Part shown: piece by piece, positions 34,702-39,460 of the stretch | Numbering within the stretch: position 1 is the first letter of the stretch | Layout: each line of letters opens with the position of its first letter | From: Ophiosphaerella korrae | Lineage: Eukaryota; Ascomycota; Dothideomycetes; Pleosporales; Phaeosphaeriaceae | Direction: 5' to 3' | Length of the DNA: 39,460 nucleotides | NCBI GenBank assembly: GCA_028456385.1 | Contig: JALNQF010000370.1 | Span: 1 to 39,460 of the forward strand | Notes under the pieces: model-generated | What the model was told of the DNA's origin: nothing | Databases searched by the model: none | What the model saw: the letters and a program-made list of their open reading frames with translations, nothing else | Translations under genes and position numbers: made by a program

Positions 34702-36156
34702 TTTCTTTATTATATAATATATTCCTTATATTTTTATAAACTTCTTTAATATAAAGTTCTTTATAGCTCTACTATTAATTATTAATCTTACTTTCTTTTT
34801 TTAGTATATACTTATTTTTATAATATATAGGCTTTCTATACTTTCTAGCCTTTTTTATATAAGTAATTTTATAAATTATTTATTTTTCTAAGGCTATAGG
34901 CTTACTTTAAGCTTATATTCTTTATATTTTTAATATTTATTATACGTATATTTATACTATAGTCCTCTTTAGATATATTTTTTAGATAGTTTTAGTTTAG
35001 GCCTTACTACTAAGTATCTTTCTTCTAGTATTATCTCTTATCCTTAGATATCTTCTACTAGAATTACTTTTTTATAATTATAACTTTTTCTTTATATAAG
35101 CTATATGTAATTATTTACTTTAGGGTTTTTATATATTATATAGTTCTTGTCTAAATATAATAACTATAATACTTTAAAGTATACTAAGTATTTTAGATCT
35201 ATTACTACGTTATCTCCTTCTTAGTATTTATCTTTTCTAGGTATTTCTTATATTAAGATATAGTATACTACTAGTACTCTTAGTATATAGGCTTTGTTAA
35301 TCTATTATATCTTTTTTATAAGGTACTACTATTCTCTTTATATAAGTATTTTTCTTACTATAACTATATATTACTTTATCTATTTTTAAAATAGTATAAA
35401 CTTTATTTTCTTAGAGTTCTATTCTTTCTAGTCTTTATACGCTTCTTCTATATTTATAACTAGTAAGTATTTCTAAATAAACTTTTATTATTTATTTTAT
35501 TCTTCTATATCTATTATTATATAGCTATTATAGCTATATATATTTAGCTAAGTATATTTTATACTTTTTTATAGTCTTTTAGAAGAAGCTATAGTAGTTT
35601 CTTTATTTAGTACTAGTTCTTTATCCTAGATTAATACTATCTAAAGCTTTTTCTTTTCTAAATCTTCTATTAGTAAGTCTATTATATAAGCTATTTCTTC
35701 TAGCTATACTTTTATTCTTTCTTTTATTACTACTACTCTATATTTCTATAAGAACTATCCTACTCTCTATTTACTAAAAAGATATATATAGTAGTTATCT
35801 TTATAATAAAAGGTTTAATAAAGTATTATATATTATATTTCTTTACTCTTAGCTACTTTCTCTTAAGGTTTAGCTTATACTTTTAGTACTTCTTTCTTAC
35901 TTTTAGTTATTTTTAACTAGGCTTCTTTATTTTTTTTATAGTTTTTACTCTTATAATCTTTTATAAAGTATCTTAGTTTTCTATATTTATAGTATACTAT
36001 ATCTCTCTTTTTCTATAATTAGTAATCTTTTACGTAGTAGCTTTTTTTACTATAGTTAAAGTATATAAAGTTTTTATTCTTCTTCTTTTTTCTATCTTTA
36101 TTAGTGTTAAGGATTATAGAGTCTTTAATATCTTAGTTTCTAGGTTAGCTTTTATA
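34702..36156 (-). pseudogene. gag-pol of element E, part 3 (gag and protease)
   Basis: Upstream part of E's gag-pol. The protease active-site stretch ATT AAT AGT AGA GCT (ancestral DSGA) is at 34765-34779 on the minus strand, then the gag-protease linker, and the two zinc knuckles at about 35960-36065. The frame is cut at 36156 by the LTR of F, in the gag segment just before the knuckles. The rest of gag and the 5' LTR should lie to the right of F, outside the window. Confidence 0.87.
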
Positions 36157-36596
36157 TATAATAAGCTTACTAGAGTTAACTTCTTAATAGCTTAAAGAGT
36201 ATTAGTAGATTAAGAAGTAATAGTAAAAGCTTATATAGTAATCTATAATAAGCTATAAATAATAGAAGATATTTTATAACTATTTTATAATATTACTTGT
36301 AGTTAATAATTAAATTACTAATACTATTCTAATAATAGGTATTACTACTAACTATATACTTATACTTTTTAGCTTACTTTATACTTTATATTTACTAAGA
36401 TTGTAAATTATAAATTTATTATATATCTAGCTTTATACTTTATATTTACTAAGATCGCGAATTATAAATTTATTATATATCCCTATTATAGTTAGTTTCT
36501 TAGTTAAGTTTATTACTTTATAAGTTATACGTAGTTTTATTATCTATAGTAGGGCTAACTAGCTTAAGTTAGCTTTCTATTATTATAGCTATAATA
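36157..36596 (-). repeat. 3' LTR of element F (type 2, 440 bp)
   Basis: Starts TATAATAAGCTTACTAGAG and ends ATAGCTATAATA. Two 54-bp U3 repeats at 36378-36431 and 36432-36485. The minus-strand polypurine tract, plus-strand CTATTCTTCTCTCT, is at 36597-36610. Confidence 0.9.
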
Positions 36597-37215
36597 CTAT
36601 TCTTCTCTCTAAGTAGGTCCTTGTTTTTCTACCCTAGGCCTAAGGTTATTAGTCTAGTTTCTTTATTTATTTCTAATTCTTTATTACTCTCTATATCTTC
36701 TTGTTTTAATTATAATAAACTTCTTCTTATTACTTATATTACTTATAATAGAGTTAAAATATTTTCTTATACTTATTATACTTACCTAAAGCTTACTTAT
36801 CTTATTTCTTTAAAGGATAGTAAATATTATAGTAAATATATCCTTACTAATATCTAATATAAGTATACTCCTTTAAGTATTTCTCTTATAAAGTATAAGT
36901 ATTTAATTTCTATATAGTCTCTTCTTACTAAGTTATATAGGGCGAGCTATTAACTAGGCTTAAGAGATACTATTATTATAGCTTACTACTACTAAGGCTA
37001 AGTATAAGCTAACTCTTTATAAGCTAGTAGATCTTTATTCTTATATTAAGCGTCTTTATAAGATAAAGGCCTATAATAACACTAAATTATCTAAATAGTC
37101 TTGTACCTTAGAGGCTAAGATAGACCTTAAAGACGCTATAGAGGCTACTCTAGCTCCTATTATATTAGACGTTCCTAATATCTCTCTATTTATTATTAGT
37201 AGTACTAATTTTCTT
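36573..37215 (+). pseudogene. Antisense reading frame of element F (type 2), with the longest surviving open stretch
   Basis: Open without a stop from 36573 to 36854 (94 codons), crossing from the LTR through the polypurine tract. It includes YPRPKVISLVSLFISN and LISLKDSKYYSKYILTNI. It has no ATG: the first conventional alternative start is TTG at 36621, which means little in a fungus. After TAA at 36855 the same frame continues as YKYTPLSISLIKYKYL. A second part, one base out of phase, has LYSYIKRLYKIKAYNNTKLSK near 37040-37100 and LEAKIDLKDAIEA near 37110-37150. Homologous to the B copy (29578-30176) and, more distantly, to type 1 copies. Function unknown; not an intact gene. Confidence 0.58.
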
Positions 37216-39460
37216 AGTTTACTATAAGGCGCTCTAGAGGGTTTTAATTTTAGAACTCCTCTAGTTTCTTAAAGTAGTTAAGGTTATCTTTTAGCTCCTA
37301 TATATTTTCCTATAGTTTTCCTTTTTTATCTATACCTATCTATTCTACTAAGTAGTAGTTTCTACTATTATAGAACTAGTATACTAAGATTTCTTTAACT
37401 TCTTATTCTTCTTATTCTCTATACGTATCTACTTTATATACTAAGAGTTCTATATTTTATAGTACTAACTTAAGTAGTACTACGTAAAAGGTTAAGTATA
37501 TCTTTATCTTATTTAGTAGTTTTAGTTTAAATATAACTAGTATAACTTCTTTCTTAATTTTATATAGTTTTATCTTAACGTAGTCTAATTTTAAACTTAG
37601 TCTCTTACTTTTAATATTTTTTTATACTAACTATACTTTTTCTCCTTTTCTAAATTAAGGTTCCTCTTTATATTTCTTGTTATAGTACTTTACTATTTAA
37701 TTATATAGGAACTCTACGTCCTATCTTAATTAGTTGTATATATTTTTAAGTCTATTAGTAAAGTTTTCTCTTTTTAGAGACTAAGATATCTCTAATCTTA
37801 GTATTCTATATATACTAGAGTTAAATCTATAGTTTATAAAGAAGAGTAATACTCTTATTACTATATTCTTTACGCTATTATATACTAACTATACTATAGG
37901 TAGTAGCTATACCTAATTATTCTAGTTATTATTAAGGTAGTATTTTAGGTATTATTCTACTATCTAATTTATTTATTCTAATTATCTATCTATCTATAGG
38001 TAGTATACTATAGATATTATATACTTAATTCCTAATTACACTATTATTATTTCCTATAGTTTTAATATAAATCTTATATCTCTATCTATAATAATCTGGT
38101 CTAGTAGTCTATATTAACTAATTATAGTTCTTAGAACCTAGTATATAGTAACTTCTATCCTACTTTTCTCTTTATATAGTCTAAAGTATAAATACTTTAT
38201 AAGCTTATCTACTATTATTAGGATTCTATTATACTTAACTCCTAATATTAAGTCTTTAGACTTAGGTAGTTTTATAATAAAGTCTATTATAATAACTCTT
38301 TATAGTTATTCTAGTACTTCTACTAGTTATAGTATCCTATATAGTACGTATTAGTTATACTTATTCTTTTAGTATTCTATATAGTCTTATAGTACTTCTA
38401 TTACTAGTTATCTTACTTTTAGAATATAGTAATCTTATAGTAGTCTATCTAATATTTTTTTAATACCTTAGTAGCTATATACTAGTAATTTATAGAATTA
38501 TTATATAAACTCTCTTTAAATCTTTCTTAGAATATATATTCTTCTATAGGCTTATATAAGTCCTTTTTAGATCTCTAACTTCTTTATTTCTTTAGATACT
38601 TTTTGTATTTTCTTCTAAATCTATTTATCTAGCTTACTACTCTTTCTTTTAAGTATTATAGCTATTTTAGGTATATTTAGGACTAAATATCCTTCTTTAT
38701 TTTTAACTAGAACTATACTAGTAGCGCTTACTTCTTCTTATAAGTCTAGTCTTCTACTAAGAGTATCTATAAATTAGTTATCTTTCTCTTTTATATATAT
38801 AATTTCTATATTAAATATTAATAGAAACTCCTACTATCTTATATATTATTATAATAGTTCTTTATTTATTATAAATCTTATAAGATTCTTATAGTCTATA
38901 TAAACCTTTATTTAATACTTTACTCTTTATAAGTATACTCTCTATTATTTAAATACTTTATAGATTACTAGTATCTCTTTATTATAGATTAGATAGTTAA
39001 GCTCTACTAGCTTTATTTTCTTAGAAAAGTATTTAACTAAGTATTCCTTTTTAGTCTTTAGGTCTTCCTATATTAGTACTATTCTATAGACTAAGTTAGA
39101 TACGTCTATTTTTACTATTACTAGTAGGTCTAGGTTGTATATCCTAATAACTAGGTTTTCTATAAACTTCTTTTTAATCTTATTAAATACTTTCTTGTAT
39201 TTCTCTATCTACTTAAATAGTATATCTTTTTCTATAAGCCTTATTATTAGTTCTATATCTTTAGACTATCTTACTATTAACTTTTTATAAAAGTTTACTA
39301 GTCTATAGAATTATTATACTTCTTTTAGGTTTCTTAGTATTAGTTATTTATTAATTAACTTAATTTTTCCTAAGTTAATCTTGATTTTTCCTAGTTCTAT
39401 AATAAATCTAAGGAAGTCTATTTCCTTTATATAGAACTTGTATTTTCTTATCTTAAGAAA
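37216..39460 (-). pseudogene. gag-pol of element F, partial (chromodomain to reverse transcriptase)
   Basis: Minus-strand gag-pol. Chromodomain at about 37250-37420, integrase at about 37430-38650 and RNase H at about 38720-39130. The reverse transcriptase tail follows to the window edge: the last residues read FLKIRKYKFYIK, just downstream of the YLDD site, which lies outside. Almost identical to E in pol (compare 38145-38260 with 30618-30730) although U3 and antisense frame are of the other type. RIP stops throughout. Confidence 0.88.

Larger units (their letters stand above)
14292..36156 (-). mobile_element. Element E: Ty3/gypsy chromovirus (type 1), host of three later insertions
   Basis: Minus-strand element reading right to left. 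Its visible parts are 14292-16214, 30618-32850 and 34702-36156. It is interrupted by element B (16215-30617), by a pogo-like transposon (32851-34699) and on the right by F (from 36157). Its 5' LTR and the start of gag lie beyond F, outside the window. The joins are exact: TAGTAACTTCT at the B insertion is continuous with ATCCTAC on the other side, as in F at 38145-38165. The candidate target duplication TTAGG at 14287-14291 cannot be confirmed here. Confidence 0.88.
36157..39460 (-). mobile_element. Element F: Ty3/gypsy chromovirus (type 2), running off the window
   Basis: Minus-strand element with its 3' LTR at 36157-36596, then the polypurine tract, antisense frame, and gag-pol from the chromodomain back into the reverse transcriptase, where the window ends. 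It is inserted in gag of E. The candidate duplication TTATA at 36152-36156 cannot be confirmed because the other end is missing. Confidence 0.9.

Noticed and set aside
36621..36857. 78-codon ORF starting with TTG as a real gene
   Set aside because: TTG is not a normal start in a nuclear fungal gene, the frame is part of a longer degraded antisense frame repeated in other elements, and the LTR and polypurine tract abut it.
1..39460. Mitochondrial or plasmid DNA because of the AT richness
   Set aside because: The content is nested LTR retrotransposons and a pogo-type transposon with target duplications; no mitochondrial genes, tRNAs or rRNAs are seen.
1..39460. A centromere core
   Set aside because: RIPed chromovirus nests do occur at fungal centromeres, but nothing in the sequence separates that from an ordinary AT-rich block. 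CENP-A mapping would decide.

Overview
The window is a block of nested, heavily mutated transposable elements, almost certainly from the genome of a filamentous ascomycete fungus (Pezizomycotina). By eye only about a quarter of the bases are G or C. CpA and its complement TpG are nearly absent, while TpA is everywhere. This is the product of repeat-induced point mutation (RIP), which turns CpA into TpA on either strand of repeated DNA. Gln codons and Trp codons have become TAA/TAG, ATG has become ATA, and conserved Asp, Cys and His have become Asn, Tyr and Tyr. I see no intact protein gene, no rRNA or tRNA and no host gene.

Almost all of the DNA derives from one family of Ty3/gypsy LTR retrotransposons of the chromovirus type. 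The layout is 5' LTR, one long gag-pol frame (gag with two CCHC knuckles, protease, reverse transcriptase, RNase H, integrase, C-terminal chromodomain), an antisense reading frame converging on the end of pol, a polypurine tract and the 3' LTR. There are two subfamilies. Type 1 LTRs (elements G, A, E, C and the solo LTR) and type 2 LTRs (K, B, F) share their downstream half but have different U3 tandem repeats, and the antisense frame comes in two matching versions.

Left to right: end of K (1-272, minus) inserted in the 3' LTR of G. G (minus) runs 273-4691 and resumes at 12062-13525. Between these lie an unidentified ~290-bp segment (4692-4982) and complete element A (4983-12056, plus, 458-bp LTRs, target duplication CTTTA). 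A type 1 solo LTR with unmatched flanks (13526-13922) joins G to a scrap of a further minus-strand element H (13923-14291). Element E (minus) starts at 14292. It is interrupted by B (16215-30617, plus, duplication CTTCT), by a pogo/Fot1-type DNA transposon (32851-34699, duplication TA), and is cut at 36157 by F (minus), which runs off the window. B is itself interrupted by a 425-bp fold-back MITE in its 5' LTR (16226-16650, duplication TA) and by complete element C (22548-29572, plus, 427-bp LTRs, duplication ACTAG).

For most insertions a sister copy in the window shows the uninterrupted site, so boundaries are fixed to within a few bases. C is the least mutated copy and the best one for reading the ancestral proteins. 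The order E, then B, then C is certain from nesting. The chromodomain suggests, by family knowledge, that these elements preferred heterochromatin, which would help build such a nest.
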